Assembly: GCA_027592025.1 (NCBI GenBank)
Contig: JAQCIQ010000004.1
Coordinates: 62,001-126,000, forward strand
Direction of reading: 5' to 3'
From: Bacteroidota bacterium
GTDB lineage: Bacteria > Bacteroidota > Bacteroidia > Flavobacteriales > Flavobacteriaceae
DNA length: 64,000 bases
Below the pieces are notes generated by a model, which ran no database searches, had not been told where the DNA came from, and worked only from the letters and a program-made list of their open reading frames with translations. Positions 51,423 to 60,859 of this stretch are shown here, one piece after another. Positions within the stretch are counted from its first letter, which is position 1; each line of letters starts with the position of its first letter. The position numbers were made by a program, and so were the translations under genes.

Positions 51423-52246
51423 TTGATTTTAACTATTTCAATTTCAACCCGACGGTCAAACTTGCTTGGCCCTCCAAGAGGAAATTGATGCCCCAATCCT
51501 TTATAGTCCATTCTTTCCTTTTCTATACCGTGTGACAAAAAGTAATCGTAAATCCTTTTTGCTCTTGCCACAGAAAGATTGAACTTTTTTGTTCGACGAT
51601 CAATAGCATCGCTTCCAGAATCCGTGCAGCAAACGTGGCCAAGAATTAAAAAATTGACCTCTTTTCTTTCCTTCAAGGTTTGAGTGATTTTTTCCAAATT
51701 ATCTAGCGACTCTTTGAGAATGTCGCTATAACCTGTGCGGAAAAGAATGTTTTTTAAAATAATTTTGTCCCCAACCTTTAGTTCTCCCTCCAAGTTAGCT
51801 TCTTTGTTTTCGTCAACAGGATCTGTTTTAACAGGCTCTGCTTTTTCGTACCGCACAACAATATCGACACGCCTGTTGAGTCCGCGCTGGCTGTCCGTAG
51901 ACAAGCTGTCGTCTTGCCTCAAAAGAATTTCGCCTTTTCCGTCTACATAGGAAATAAGAGACTTTTTGTGGTTTTGTTCCACCAAGACATCTTGAATGAC
52001 TACAGCGCGGCGCATGGATAGGTCTAAATTGTAGGCATCAGTTCCTCTGTCGTCACAGTAACCAATAATTTGGAAATCTTGAATGTCCAATTCGCTCAGG
52101 CTGTTGGAGAATAAGATGAGACGTTGATTTTCCGTATTCGATAATTGGTCAGAATCTGTTGCAAAAAACACATTGTGTGTTAGTTCAGATTGCCCTGTAG
52201 CGACTTGAAAGCAATACAACATTAGAACCAGAACAAAGCGAAACAT
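51419..52246 (-). CDS. OmpA-family protein with two OmpA_C peptidoglycan-binding domains
   Basis: A 275-residue exported protein (signal peptide about residues 1-18). It carries two OmpA-like domains in tandem: the first (about residues 22-130) with FQIIGYCDDRGTDAYNLDLSMRRAVVIQDVL, the second (about 160-275) with FLILGHVCCTDSGSDAIDRRTKKFNLSVARAKRIYDYF. Both retain the Asp/Arg pair that binds diaminopimelate. No beta-barrel is present, so it is probably a periplasmic cell-wall linker. It is 3 bp from the S41 gene upstream. Confidence 0.88.
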   Translation of the reverse strand: MFRFVLVLMLYCFQVATGQSELTHNVFFATDSDQLSNTENQRLILFSNSLSELDIQDFQIIGYCDDRGTDAYNLDLSMRRAVVIQDVLVEQNHKKSLISYVDGKGEILLRQDDSLSTDSQRGLNRRVDIVVRYEKAEPVKTDPVDENKEANLEGELKVGDKIILKNILFRTGYSDILKESLDNLEKITQTLKERKEVNFLILGHVCCTDSGSDAIDRRTKKFNLSVARAKRIYDYFLSHGIEKERMDYKGLGHQFPLGGPSKFDRRVEIEIVKIN

Positions 52247-52249
52247 GGT

Positions 52250-53875
52250 TTATTTTTTTAAATAGTTGTTATAACGCTCTTTGTTCAAAAGCAAGTTCAT
52301 TGCCTCTGAAATGGCTCTATCCTGGCTTATTTTATATTGATAAAGCCCTTCGGAATAAAACAATCTTAGCGCAACCTCATAAGCTATTTGTTTTTTAAAC
52401 GTCGACTGAACCAATTTTATTTGCTCTCGTTTCGTTGCGCCGAGTTTGTCCTGTAAAATTTTGAGGGTTTGATCCATAGAAACAATTAAACTATCATTGA
52501 TTAACGCCTCTTCCAGCTGATTAAGCACCTCTTCTGAAGGAACGGTGATTTTTGATTGTTGCAGAAATTGCCCAAATTCTTTATCGGAGACGGATATGTT
52601 ACCGTTGTTTACGAAGATATTTAGGTCTGAAAGACTGTTCATATAGTCGAAAATAACATCCTGCTCCAAAGCTAATTTGACAATTGGAGGCGTAGACTCC
52701 TCTGAAATCAGAACTTCGGGCAACACCCCACCACCATCAAACACCGGCCTGCCGTTTTTAGTTTTAAACTCTTGTAATTCCTTGAAATCGCGCTTTGTAG
52801 CCCCTCCTTTGTCATCCTTGTTTCGATAGTCCAGGGCCTGGATGCACCTTCCAGAAGGGGTATAATAGCGAGATATGGTGATTTTGAATTGGGTGCCGTA
52901 TGCAAGCGGCTTCTGTTGCTGAACCAAGCCTTTGCCAAAACTTCTTTCGCCCATGACTACTGCTCTGTCTAGGTCTTGAAGCGCACCAGCGACAATTTCG
53001 CTCGCCGAAGCGCTTCGGCCGTTAATTAAAACAACCACAGGGAGGTCAAGCGCAATAGGGTCTTTTTTGGTAATATAAACCTGATTTTGAGAGGGCAGAT
53101 TGGATCTGGTAGATACCACTAATTGGTTTTTTGGGATGAAAAAGTTGACAATGTCTATAGCCTGGCCCAGCAGTCCTCCGGGGTTACCTCTTAAGTCAAG
53201 TATTAAACCACTCAAGCCTTCGCTTTGAAGCAATCGAATCGCCTGATCCAATTCAAAAGCAGAATTGGGAGTAAATTGAGTTAACGCCACATAACCCACG
53301 CCATTGTCCATCATTTGAAATAGGGGCACCCCAGAAGGCTCCTTGTTGCTTCTAATCAGTTTGGCTTGAAAATCTTTGGCTTTACGTTGATAAGAAACCA
53401 AGAGCTCGGTTCCGTTACTTCCAGAAAGCAAAGCAGAAGGATCTCCATTATAATCTTCTAAACTTATGCCGTCAGCGCTGACGATGGTGTCTCCAACGTG
53501 CAGTCCAGCCTTATCGCATGCGCCATCCTTATATATTTCGGTCAGTAGAATTCCTTTGGTGGTTAGTTTGTATTTGGCGCCAATGGAGGCTTGGTCTGTT
53601 TCTTGTCGAAGACGCGCCGATTCAATGTCTTGCTCGTTCATGAACACAGAATATGGGTCAAGTGTAGACATCATCTCTATGATGGCGGCAGTCATCAATT
53701 CAGCAGGGTTGGTTTCGTCAACAAAGTTCAATTGAATTTCTTTGAACAGGGTGTTGAAAATGTCTAATTGTTTTGAAATTTCAAACAAATTTGGGGGTGA
53801 TGCACTGACCAAAAAGGGCATAAAGCAAATGAGAGTCTTCGCAAAAAAGCGTGATATAAGACGGGATTCACTCAT
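52250..53875 (-). CDS. S41 family C-terminal processing peptidase
   Basis: A 541-residue CtpA-like protease, started at the ATG at 53875 (MSESRLISRFFAKTLICFMPFLVSA), which has a signal peptide; the longer frame would overlap rnpA extensively. A PDZ domain lies at about residues 85-165 (GIL-type carboxylate loop, then DTIVSADGISLEDYNG). The catalytic Ser is in NGRSASASEIVAGAL and the Lys in GERSFGKGLVQQQ. The stretch after the catalytic region is an extended helical C-terminus. It overlaps the rnpA stop by 8 bp. Confidence 0.93.
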   Translation of the reverse strand: MSESRLISRFFAKTLICFMPFLVSASPPNLFEISKQLDIFNTLFKEIQLNFVDETNPAELMTAAIIEMMSTLDPYSVFMNEQDIESARLRQETDQASIGAKYKLTTKGILLTEIYKDGACDKAGLHVGDTIVSADGISLEDYNGDPSALLSGSNGTELLVSYQRKAKDFQAKLIRSNKEPSGVPLFQMMDNGVGYVALTQFTPNSAFELDQAIRLLQSEGLSGLILDLRGNPGGLLGQAIDIVNFFIPKNQLVVSTRSNLPSQNQVYITKKDPIALDLPVVVLINGRSASASEIVAGALQDLDRAVVMGERSFGKGLVQQQKPLAYGTQFKITISRYYTPSGRCIQALDYRNKDDKGGATKRDFKELQEFKTKNGRPVFDGGGVLPEVLISEESTPPIVKLALEQDVIFDYMNSLSDLNIFVNNGNISVSDKEFGQFLQQSKITVPSEEVLNQLEEALINDSLIVSMDQTLKILQDKLGATKREQIKLVQSTFKKQIAYEVALRLFYSEGLYQYKISQDRAISEAMNLLLNKERYNNYLKK

Positions 53876-54230
53876 TGTTGTCAGAATTATGGCGTTTAAC
53901 AAATTTAGCAAACAGTGCGCCAGAACATTTACCAACCTCTTCAAAAGTTGGTAGCGTCTTTCCAATGTACAGCACCATAAAACTACAGGGAGCGTGATTT
54001 GAGGAGATTATGAGAGGCCAACAACCCCTAACCGAGTCCCTTAAAAGGCGTTTGACGCGATTGCGGTCGACAGCACGCTTAAAAAGGCGCTTGCTAACCG
54101 AAACCCCCGACTGCCATTCTGCGCTTGGAGCATAGAACAACAACAAAGGAAAGTGTTTAATGACAGCGCCTTTGTCAAAAAGCGCAGCAATTTGTTTTTC
54201 CTTTTTTAATCGACCTAATTTTGGTTCCAT
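53868..54230 (-). CDS. rnpA: Ribonuclease P protein component
   Basis: Protein subunit of RNase P, 120 residues, very basic. It has the RNR-type motif SVSKRLFKRAVDRNRVKRLLRDSVR (about residues 42-66), which contacts the RNA, and the N-terminal LKKEKQIAALFDKG. In most bacteria rpmH precedes rnpA. Here no L34 gene is seen upstream (M1 peptidase follows after 55 bp), so the pair is split, as in many Bacteroidota. The stop overlaps the S41 start by 8 bp. Confidence 0.93.
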   Translation of the reverse strand: MEPKLGRLKKEKQIAALFDKGAVIKHFPLLLFYAPSAEWQSGVSVSKRLFKRAVDRNRVKRLLRDSVRGCWPLIISSNHAPCSFMVLYIGKTLPTFEEVGKCSGALFAKFVKRHNSDNNE

Positions 54231-54285
54231 AGTTGAAGTAAATTACAAAAACAGAACGACAAAGCCATCCAAGACCTTGTTTTAA

Positions 54286-56106
54286 TTAATTTTCGGACGG
54301 AAAAGTGTTGTTTGCACGTTTGACGTCCGCCATTTTCTGATTGGGATCAATCACAATTTTGCTTACCTGTTTTTGAAGAACGAAAGTGTATGTGGGATAG
54401 GCCCAAGACCAACTTCTATGAACAACAACGTCCGCTCCGAGAGGCTTGACCCTCCTCATCATCGTAAGAGGAACGTGGTGTTTTTCGACACTGCCGTCTT
54501 TATAAGTCACAGTAATGTCAAGAGGCATAGGTGTCAAGCCGATTCTTTGAAGCTCTACAGCGGTTCCTTCGCCAATTTCTGTAACAGAATTTATCGCATA
54601 GTCAATTTGGTTCGTGGTTTGGGTCCAATCGGTGAGATACCAACTTAACTCCATACCAGACACTAATTCGGCACAGCGGATAAAATCATTGGGAGAAGGG
54701 TGTTTAAAGCTCCAGTATGTAAAATATTTTTTTAACGTACGATCTAGGTTTTCTTGACCGATCAAATAGCCCAATTGAGCCAAAAAAACCGCTCCCTTGC
54801 TGTATGCAGTAACACCATAAGCATAATTATAATTATAACGATCGGCGTGCGTAGACTGTGGCTGCTCTAGCCCAGACTCAGCTAACCTGACGTAGCTCTT
54901 ATAAGAGCCCAAATTAGCGTTTTCACTATTTCGACCCATCAGCTCGGCTTCTGCAATGTCGCTGATGTAGGAAGTGAACCCTTCGTCCATCCACTCGTGT
55001 TGGGATTCATTCGTTGCCATCAGAAACTGAAACCAAGTATGGGCCATCTCGTGGGCCGTGACACCAAAAAGACTTTCAAAAGAGCGATTGCCGGTAATGA
55101 AAGTACACATTCCATATTCCATACCCCCGTCACCCGCTTGGATTACAGAATACTGATCGTAGGGATACTTGCCAATGTGTTCACTGAAGAAATTCATTAA
55201 TTCAGCAGTCATGGGCTGAAGTTTTTTCCAGTTATCAATGATTTTCGGGTCATTTTGATAGAAGAAATGAAGCGTTGGGCCGTTTTTCATTTCGAGGGTG
55301 TCGTGAATATAGTCTGGATCGGCGGCCCAGGTAAAATCGTGAACCATTGGCGCTTTAAAGTGCCAACTCAGCTTGTTATCGCTTACTGGTTTGGTTTTTT
55401 TGTTGGTGTAACCATGGCCAATTTCTTCGGGGTTCTGAAGGTAGCCCGTTCCACCAACCACATAGTTCTTATCAATAGTGATGGTTACGTCAAAATCTCC
55501 CCAAACACCATAGAACTCTCTACCGATATAAGGGTCAGCATGCCAGCCTTCAAAGTCGTATTCTGCCATTTTTGGATACCATTGGGCCATGGATAAAGAA
55601 ATTCCTTCAGCATTGTTTCTGCCCGATCGACGGATCTGAACAGGCACTTGACCATTGAATGTCATACTAAAGGTTGTTGACTCGCCAGGTTTAATGGACT
55701 TTTTGAGATCAACCTCTAAAATAGTTCCTGACACCCTATATTTCAAGGCGTCACCATCTTGATCTAAGCTGCTAACATTCAAAAACCCAATTTCTTCAGG
55801 GGACAATTTGTATATTCTGTCTGCCACTCGAGCATCGGGATCGGCGATAGTTCTTGAACGAACATCCATTTCACTGCCTGGCTGGAAAGCGTTTGAATAC
55901 AAATGATAAAAGACCCGATCAAGAGTGTCTGGCGAGTTGTTGGTGTAAGTGAGTTCTTGAGCTCCAGTATAGTTAAAAGTGTTTACATCCATGTCAACAC
56001 TCATTTTATAATTGACCTGCTGTTGCCAGTAGCCACTGTCAAACCGTTGAGCTTGAGCAAAATGGACGGCTGCACACAACATTGATAGTTTCACAAGTGT
56101 TTTCAT
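54286..56106 (-). CDS. M1 family metallopeptidase (aminopeptidase)
   Basis: A 606-residue secreted or periplasmic zinc aminopeptidase with a signal peptide (residues 1-19, ending AQA). The zinc site is HEMAH (His352, Glu353, His356) with the third ligand Glu375 in WMDEGFTS, the exact 18-residue spacing of M1. GMEYGMCTFI is the exopeptidase GxMEN-type loop in variant form. No T9SS C-terminal sorting domain is recognisable. It lies between rnpA and the S8 gene and shares their strand. Confidence 0.95.
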   Translation of the reverse strand: MKTLVKLSMLCAAVHFAQAQRFDSGYWQQQVNYKMSVDMDVNTFNYTGAQELTYTNNSPDTLDRVFYHLYSNAFQPGSEMDVRSRTIADPDARVADRIYKLSPEEIGFLNVSSLDQDGDALKYRVSGTILEVDLKKSIKPGESTTFSMTFNGQVPVQIRRSGRNNAEGISLSMAQWYPKMAEYDFEGWHADPYIGREFYGVWGDFDVTITIDKNYVVGGTGYLQNPEEIGHGYTNKKTKPVSDNKLSWHFKAPMVHDFTWAADPDYIHDTLEMKNGPTLHFFYQNDPKIIDNWKKLQPMTAELMNFFSEHIGKYPYDQYSVIQAGDGGMEYGMCTFITGNRSFESLFGVTAHEMAHTWFQFLMATNESQHEWMDEGFTSYISDIAEAELMGRNSENANLGSYKSYVRLAESGLEQPQSTHADRYNYNYAYGVTAYSKGAVFLAQLGYLIGQENLDRTLKKYFTYWSFKHPSPNDFIRCAELVSGMELSWYLTDWTQTTNQIDYAINSVTEIGEGTAVELQRIGLTPMPLDITVTYKDGSVEKHHVPLTMMRRVKPLGADVVVHRSWSWAYPTYTFVLQKQVSKIVIDPNQKMADVKRANNTFPSEN

Positions 56107-56129
56107 AGAAAAGGTATTAGATTAAAAAG

Positions 56130-56155
56130 TTCAGCCTTGCAAAAGCAAGGCTGAA
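56130..56155 (-). terminator. Intrinsic terminator of the S8 peptidase gene
   Basis: A perfect 11-bp stem (TTCAGCCTTGC / GCAAGGCTGAA) with a 4-nt loop, followed on the minus strand by CTTTTT, lies 10 bp past the S8 stop. It should separate S8 transcripts from the M1 gene. Confidence 0.88.
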
Positions 56156-56164
56156 TAAGTTGAA

Positions 56165-57772
56165 TTATTTGGATCGTTGGGCCGCCAGGACTAGAGCGTT
56201 GTAAGCGTTGACGATGCGACCAGATAGAGATAGTTTTGTGAAAGAGCTTGTGTTGTTTGGATCTCCACCGACAATAACTTCTCTATTAACTTGCAGCCCA
56301 GAGTCCATCATAATATGCTTGACTTCCGAAGCCGAAAGTTTGGGATAATAAGAGCGGATGAGAGCGGCAACACCTGCAGCAGAAGGCGAGGCCATAGAAG
56401 TGCCGCTTTTTGTGTCGTATTCGTTCTCTGGAGTAGTCGAATAAACGGCCGAACCTGGGGCGAACAAGTCTACATTGATTGTGCCGTAGTTTGAAAAACT
56501 AGACACCAATTTGGCGCCGTAGCTCGAAGTGATTGAACCAACAGTAAGGAAGGTGTCAGAAACTTCTGTGCCAGTACCAAAGGTATCATTTGGGAAAACG
56601 TTCACTTTATCGATGTCGGCACCTTCGTTGCCAGCAGCGTTAACGATTAATACATCTTTAGATCCTGCATAAGCAATGGCCTCCCGAACCTTGTCACTGT
56701 GAGGAGAGTAGTATTTTCCAAAACTGGTGTTGATCACTTTAGCGCCGTTATCAGCAGCATAGCGAATAGCCAAGGCCACATCTTTATCGTACTCATCACC
56801 ATTTGGCACTGCTCTAACCGACATGATTTTTACGTTGTTGGCAACGCCGTCCATACCAATGCCGTTATTGCGTTCTGCAGCAATAATTCCAGCAACGTGA
56901 GTCCCGTGGCTTTCTGATTTTTTTACAGGCTTTACATTGTTGTCGCCGTAATAAATTTGAGAAAAATCGTCTGGATTGTCTCCAGTTGTTCTTCCTCTGA
57001 AATCGACATTGTAGTTAAAGTTTACTTGATCGGAATAGTAGTCTATGCCGCCCTGCAGTTGATCCATTGCCTCTGTCAATGATCCGAATCCAAAACCGTA
57101 CATTTGTTTTGCAGCAGCAGCAGACTGTGATAAGGTTTCATCAGAAGTTTCAATGGCATCAACCTCTTCTGAGGTAAAATCGGCTTTACCAAAATGTTCA
57201 CTTAACGCTTCTTGAGCGCCAGAGGCCATTTGGAAGATTTGTTCGTATCTCGCTTTGCTGCTTTCTGCACCCCCACGGTTTTCTTCATATTCTGCCGAAG
57301 CTTCAGAGAATCTAGGGTTAGAAGTGTCTCCACTGGCCAAAAGCCTAGTAAGTTCAAGTTGTTCGTCATAGGCAGTTCCTAGAAAATTCCAACCATGCGT
57401 GTCATCAACAAACCCATTACCGTCGTCATCTTTTCCGTTGTTGGGAATTTCGTCTTCGTTGACCCATACATTATCGTTGAGATCTTCGTGATCGATGTCA
57501 ATCCCAGAATCAATAACTGCTACAATAACGGTTTGCCCTTTTTTACCAGCTAAAAGCTCTGCATAGGCTTTGTCAACACTCATTCCTGGAATAGTGTCTT
57601 TTTGGAGGTCAAGCAGCCCCCAGTGATGACCCTGAGCCTCTGTCAATGGCGCTTCTTTTAGCGGGGTATTATCAATGTTGCCGATTGGAGTAGAGACTAC
57701 CGCTGCGGCGCCGCAACCTGCGAGCAAAATTGAAGCGAACAAAATTGGAATGATGGACTTCATGTAATTCAT
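56165..57772 (-). CDS. S8 family serine peptidase (subtilisin-like)
   Basis: A 535-residue lipoprotein subtilase, started at the ATG at 57772 (another Met three codons later is possible). The signal ends in LLAGC. Triad: Asp88 in VIDSGID, His289 in SHGTHVAG and Ser459 in GTSMASP. The Asp-His separation is about 200 residues, against about 30 in subtilisin; the insertion contains NDD-type metal-site-like loops (NGKDDDGNGFVDDTHGWNF) and a Glu/Ala-rich helical stretch. No sorting domain is visible at the C-terminus. It is transcribed toward M1 with a terminator between. Confidence 0.95.
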   Translation of the reverse strand: MNYMKSIIPILFASILLAGCGAAAVVSTPIGNIDNTPLKEAPLTEAQGHHWGLLDLQKDTIPGMSVDKAYAELLAGKKGQTVIVAVIDSGIDIDHEDLNDNVWVNEDEIPNNGKDDDGNGFVDDTHGWNFLGTAYDEQLELTRLLASGDTSNPRFSEASAEYEENRGGAESSKARYEQIFQMASGAQEALSEHFGKADFTSEEVDAIETSDETLSQSAAAAKQMYGFGFGSLTEAMDQLQGGIDYYSDQVNFNYNVDFRGRTTGDNPDDFSQIYYGDNNVKPVKKSESHGTHVAGIIAAERNNGIGMDGVANNVKIMSVRAVPNGDEYDKDVALAIRYAADNGAKVINTSFGKYYSPHSDKVREAIAYAGSKDVLIVNAAGNEGADIDKVNVFPNDTFGTGTEVSDTFLTVGSITSSYGAKLVSSFSNYGTINVDLFAPGSAVYSTTPENEYDTKSGTSMASPSAAGVAALIRSYYPKLSASEVKHIMMDSGLQVNREVIVGGDPNNTSSFTKLSLSGRIVNAYNALVLAAQRSK

Positions 57773-57788
57773 GTTTTTTGTTTTTAAG

Positions 57789-58646
57789 TTAAAATAAATC
57801 ATGGCATTTGTAGGTCTCATGGAGCCGAACGCCTTTGTCTGTGTGTTGCACTGAAATTATTTCGTTATGCGCATCGTGTTCCAAAAATAACAAATAATTG
57901 CGGTCGGCGGCAATTTTCAAAAACAATTCTTTTTCATCCAAGGTCAACAATGGTCGGGTATCATAACCCATCACATAGGGAATTGGCAAGTGTCCAACTG
58001 TTGGCAAAAGGTCAGCCATAAAAGCGAAGGTATGTTCTTTGTATTTTATGAGTGGAATCATTTGTTTTTCGGTGTGACCATCAGCAAAAAAAGCCTCAAA
58101 ACCTAACCCTGTATTTGATATTTGCTTCGCTGATGGGCTTGGAACATAGCACAACTGTCCAGACTCTTTCATTGGGTCAAGATTTTCCTTTAAAAAGGAG
58201 GCGCGTTCCCGTTTGTTTGGTTCTGTAGCCCATTGCCAGTGTTCTTTGTTGGTCCACAGCTTGGCGTTTTTAAAAACAGGCTCTAGCCCGGTTCGGTCTG
58301 AATTCCATTTAACAGTTCCACCACAATGGTCGAAATGAAGATGGGTGTGAAAAACGTCGGTAATATCGTCCGGATGAAAACCGCAACGATTGAGCGAAGC
58401 GATCAAGGAATCGTTTCCCCATGGAGAGTAATAACTGAAAAATTTTTCGCTTTGTTTGTCTCCCATCCCAGAGTCAATTAAGACAAGTCGATTGCCGTCT
58501 TCGATGAGCAGGCAACGCGCAGCCATATCGATCAGATTGTTGCTGTCGGCGGGATTGGTTTTTTGCCAAATGGACTTAGGTACAACACCAAACATGGCGC
58601 CCCCGTCAAGCTTAAAGTTTCCTGCCTTAATGGAATAAAGTTTCAT
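57789..58646 (-). CDS. MBL-fold metallo-hydrolase
   Basis: A 285-residue metallo-beta-lactamase-fold hydrolase. The metal-binding motif is HTHLHFDHCGG (about residues 99-109), with later ligands in FADGHTEKQMIPL and MADLLPTVGH. It resembles the quorum-quenching/AttM-like cytoplasmic branch in length, but substrate prediction is not possible. It lies 5 bp from the SulP gene and 16 bp upstream of the S8 start, on the same strand. Confidence 0.9.
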   Translation of the reverse strand: MKLYSIKAGNFKLDGGAMFGVVPKSIWQKTNPADSNNLIDMAARCLLIEDGNRLVLIDSGMGDKQSEKFFSYYSPWGNDSLIASLNRCGFHPDDITDVFHTHLHFDHCGGTVKWNSDRTGLEPVFKNAKLWTNKEHWQWATEPNKRERASFLKENLDPMKESGQLCYVPSPSAKQISNTGLGFEAFFADGHTEKQMIPLIKYKEHTFAFMADLLPTVGHLPIPYVMGYDTRPLLTLDEKELFLKIAADRNYLLFLEHDAHNEIISVQHTDKGVRLHETYKCHDLF

Positions 58647-58651
58647 AGAGT

Positions 58652-60859
58652 TTAGGATTGTTCATTTTCAATGACTTGATAGAGTCGACCGCTGAAATCA
58701 ATCAAATTGGTAATTTCCTGAACGGAAGCAGACCTTTCTTTTCCAAAAACAAGCAAACTATTGCCATTCGATTCAATGTGAAAATAAGGATTACTTTCAA
58801 AAAAATGGACGACGGTTTTGGAGAAAAAATCTTTGACCTCATCTGGCTTCGCTCCTAACAAATAAAATCGCTTGGAGAAATCGCCAGGAGACGAAATACT
58901 GATATTACTGAACCCTGCAACGCCATAGAGCCTTCTCAAAAAGCCATCTTTGTCTAGTGTAAATTCAGGAAGTATTCTTTGTAAATCAACGTACACCATC
59001 GTTGTGTTGACAACTTCTTTGGCTATAAACTCACCTTCGGTGAAATTGACATCGAAAGCTGTTATTGGCTGGTCTTTAGATTTGATCAGATTGTGGATGT
59101 AATTTACTTTTTTAGATCGGAAAAAAATAAAGGACTCCAAAAATGGGGCCTTGCGCTGTTTTTTGGGGCGGTATTCAAAATTGTAATCTTTTGACAATTC
59201 GGCGAGCACAATTTGTCTTTTGGTCATGTTTTGATTGAGTATTCCAGAAAACGGAACTGTTTTGCGAATAGCAAAAGGATGGCTCGAGTCCGCCGAATGG
59301 GCATCAAGCCCAATAACTTCGAAGCTTCCTCCGCGTTTTTCGAACAATTCTTGGTAGGAACTCAAGCTATCCATCACAGTATGATCAACAAATTCACATA
59401 GTGAGAGGTCTAAAACCACGGTTTCAGTTTCTGGAACCTGATCCAACTTGCTCTTGAGCTTGAAGAAATTGACAAAGCTGCAAAAATGCTTCACACTGAG
59501 GTAATACTGTCCCACCCCTTCCGATCCTTTAAACATCAACACATTGGGCTTTAAGAAATTCCTCGTAAAAAGCTGAAAGTTTCCTGTAGAAACCACATGA
59601 ATGATAAAGGTAGATGTAGTGCCTATAATGATACCAGCCACTAAGCCAATTTGTAGGGTGGCCAAAAGTGTAACGAAGTAAATGATCAATTGCTCTTTTC
59701 CAATAGACAGCATCTTAATCAAGTTTTTAGGTGCTGCCAACTTGTAACCCGTAAAAACCAAAATAGCCATAAGAGCAGGTAAAGGAATTCGCTCCAATTG
59801 AGTGCTAAAAAGAAAGACGAAAAGCAATAAAAAAACCGCGTGAAAAAAATTGGACGACCTGTTACTGCCCCCGCTGTTTACATTAACAGAACTTCGCGCA
59901 ATGACCGTTACAACATTCAATCCCCCTAGAAATCCGCTTACCGCAGTGGCGAGCCCAAGAGCCTTGACGTCTCTAGTAAAGTTTGACCGTCTTTTTTTAG
60001 GGTCAAGCTGGTCAACAGCCTTAATGCTCAACAAGGACTCTACACTGGATATAAGTGCTAAAGCCAGCACTTGCGACCAAAAGACCCAATCGTTCAGGGC
60101 CGACAACCCAATTTCAGGCACATCTTCCATCAATTGTTCCAAAGACAAAATGCCACTGATCATGTAGTCCAACGCAATAGGATTTGGTATTTTTAAGATG
60201 AGTTCACAATAATAGGAAAAGCCAATAGACATGAGCACTATCCACATAGGAGCCGGCACCAATTGCCAATAGCGGTTGCGCAATCTGGGATAAAACACCA
60301 AAATCGACAGACTGACAACCCCTGACAAGCAGGCCGCTATGGTCCCAACATCTTGATAATTAAAGACATTCAACAATGCTTTTGGCATTGCGAAAAGATA
60401 TTCTAGGTTTCCCTCAAGACTCAGCCTGTTGCCAAGCATGATATGAAATTGCTTTCCTAATATGATCAAACCAATCGCAGCTAACATTCCTTGAATGGCA
60501 GAGGAGGGAAAAAAATCAGCTAGCTTCCCCAATCGCAAATAACCCAAAACAATAAGTAGCAAACCAGAACAAATGATGGCCAAATAGGCGTCTTGAAGCC
60601 CGAGGGTGGTGATGGCCACTAACAACACTCCAACAAGCCCGTTACCAGGCCCGGCAATGGTAACATGACTACCCCCTAAGATGGACATCACAACCCCTCC
60701 AACTACGGCGCTAATAACTCCTGCCATAGGAGGGGCGTCACTGGCCATTGCTAGGCCTAAACCCAAAGGCAAGGCAATCAAAGAAACGACAAATCCAGAA
60801 AACATGTTGGCTGGAATTGCCTTTAAACCATCGATAAGCTTGTTGGGTTTTTGACTCAT
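58652..60859 (-). CDS. SulP family anion transporter with STAS domain and extra C-terminal region
   Basis: A 735-residue membrane transporter for sulfate, bicarbonate or a related anion. The N-terminal 420 residues form about 12-14 helices with SulP marks (ALPLGLGLAMASDAPPMAGVISAVVGG, and GPGNGLVGVL). A STAS domain follows (about residues 460-545, VLDLSLCEFVDHTVMDSL). Then come about 180 residues not usual for SulP (RSKKVNYIHNLIK to the end), with a basic linker. Its start overlaps the Usp stop (ATGA), so the two are co-translated. The ion is not predicted. Confidence 0.92.
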   Translation of the reverse strand: MSQKPNKLIDGLKAIPANMFSGFVVSLIALPLGLGLAMASDAPPMAGVISAVVGGVVMSILGGSHVTIAGPGNGLVGVLLVAITTLGLQDAYLAIICSGLLLIVLGYLRLGKLADFFPSSAIQGMLAAIGLIILGKQFHIMLGNRLSLEGNLEYLFAMPKALLNVFNYQDVGTIAACLSGVVSLSILVFYPRLRNRYWQLVPAPMWIVLMSIGFSYYCELILKIPNPIALDYMISGILSLEQLMEDVPEIGLSALNDWVFWSQVLALALISSVESLLSIKAVDQLDPKKRRSNFTRDVKALGLATAVSGFLGGLNVVTVIARSSVNVNSGGSNRSSNFFHAVFLLLFVFLFSTQLERIPLPALMAILVFTGYKLAAPKNLIKMLSIGKEQLIIYFVTLLATLQIGLVAGIIIGTTSTFIIHVVSTGNFQLFTRNFLKPNVLMFKGSEGVGQYYLSVKHFCSFVNFFKLKSKLDQVPETETVVLDLSLCEFVDHTVMDSLSSYQELFEKRGGSFEVIGLDAHSADSSHPFAIRKTVPFSGILNQNMTKRQIVLAELSKDYNFEYRPKKQRKAPFLESFIFFRSKKVNYIHNLIKSKDQPITAFDVNFTEGEFIAKEVVNTTMVYVDLQRILPEFTLDKDGFLRRLYGVAGFSNISISSPGDFSKRFYLLGAKPDEVKDFFSKTVVHFFESNPYFHIESNGNSLLVFGKERSASVQEITNLIDFSGRLYQVIENEQS

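Noticed and set aside
53868-54285. Search for rpmH upstream of rnpA
   Set aside because: The 55-bp gap before rnpA cannot hold an L34 gene; none was found nearby, so no rpmH is annotated.
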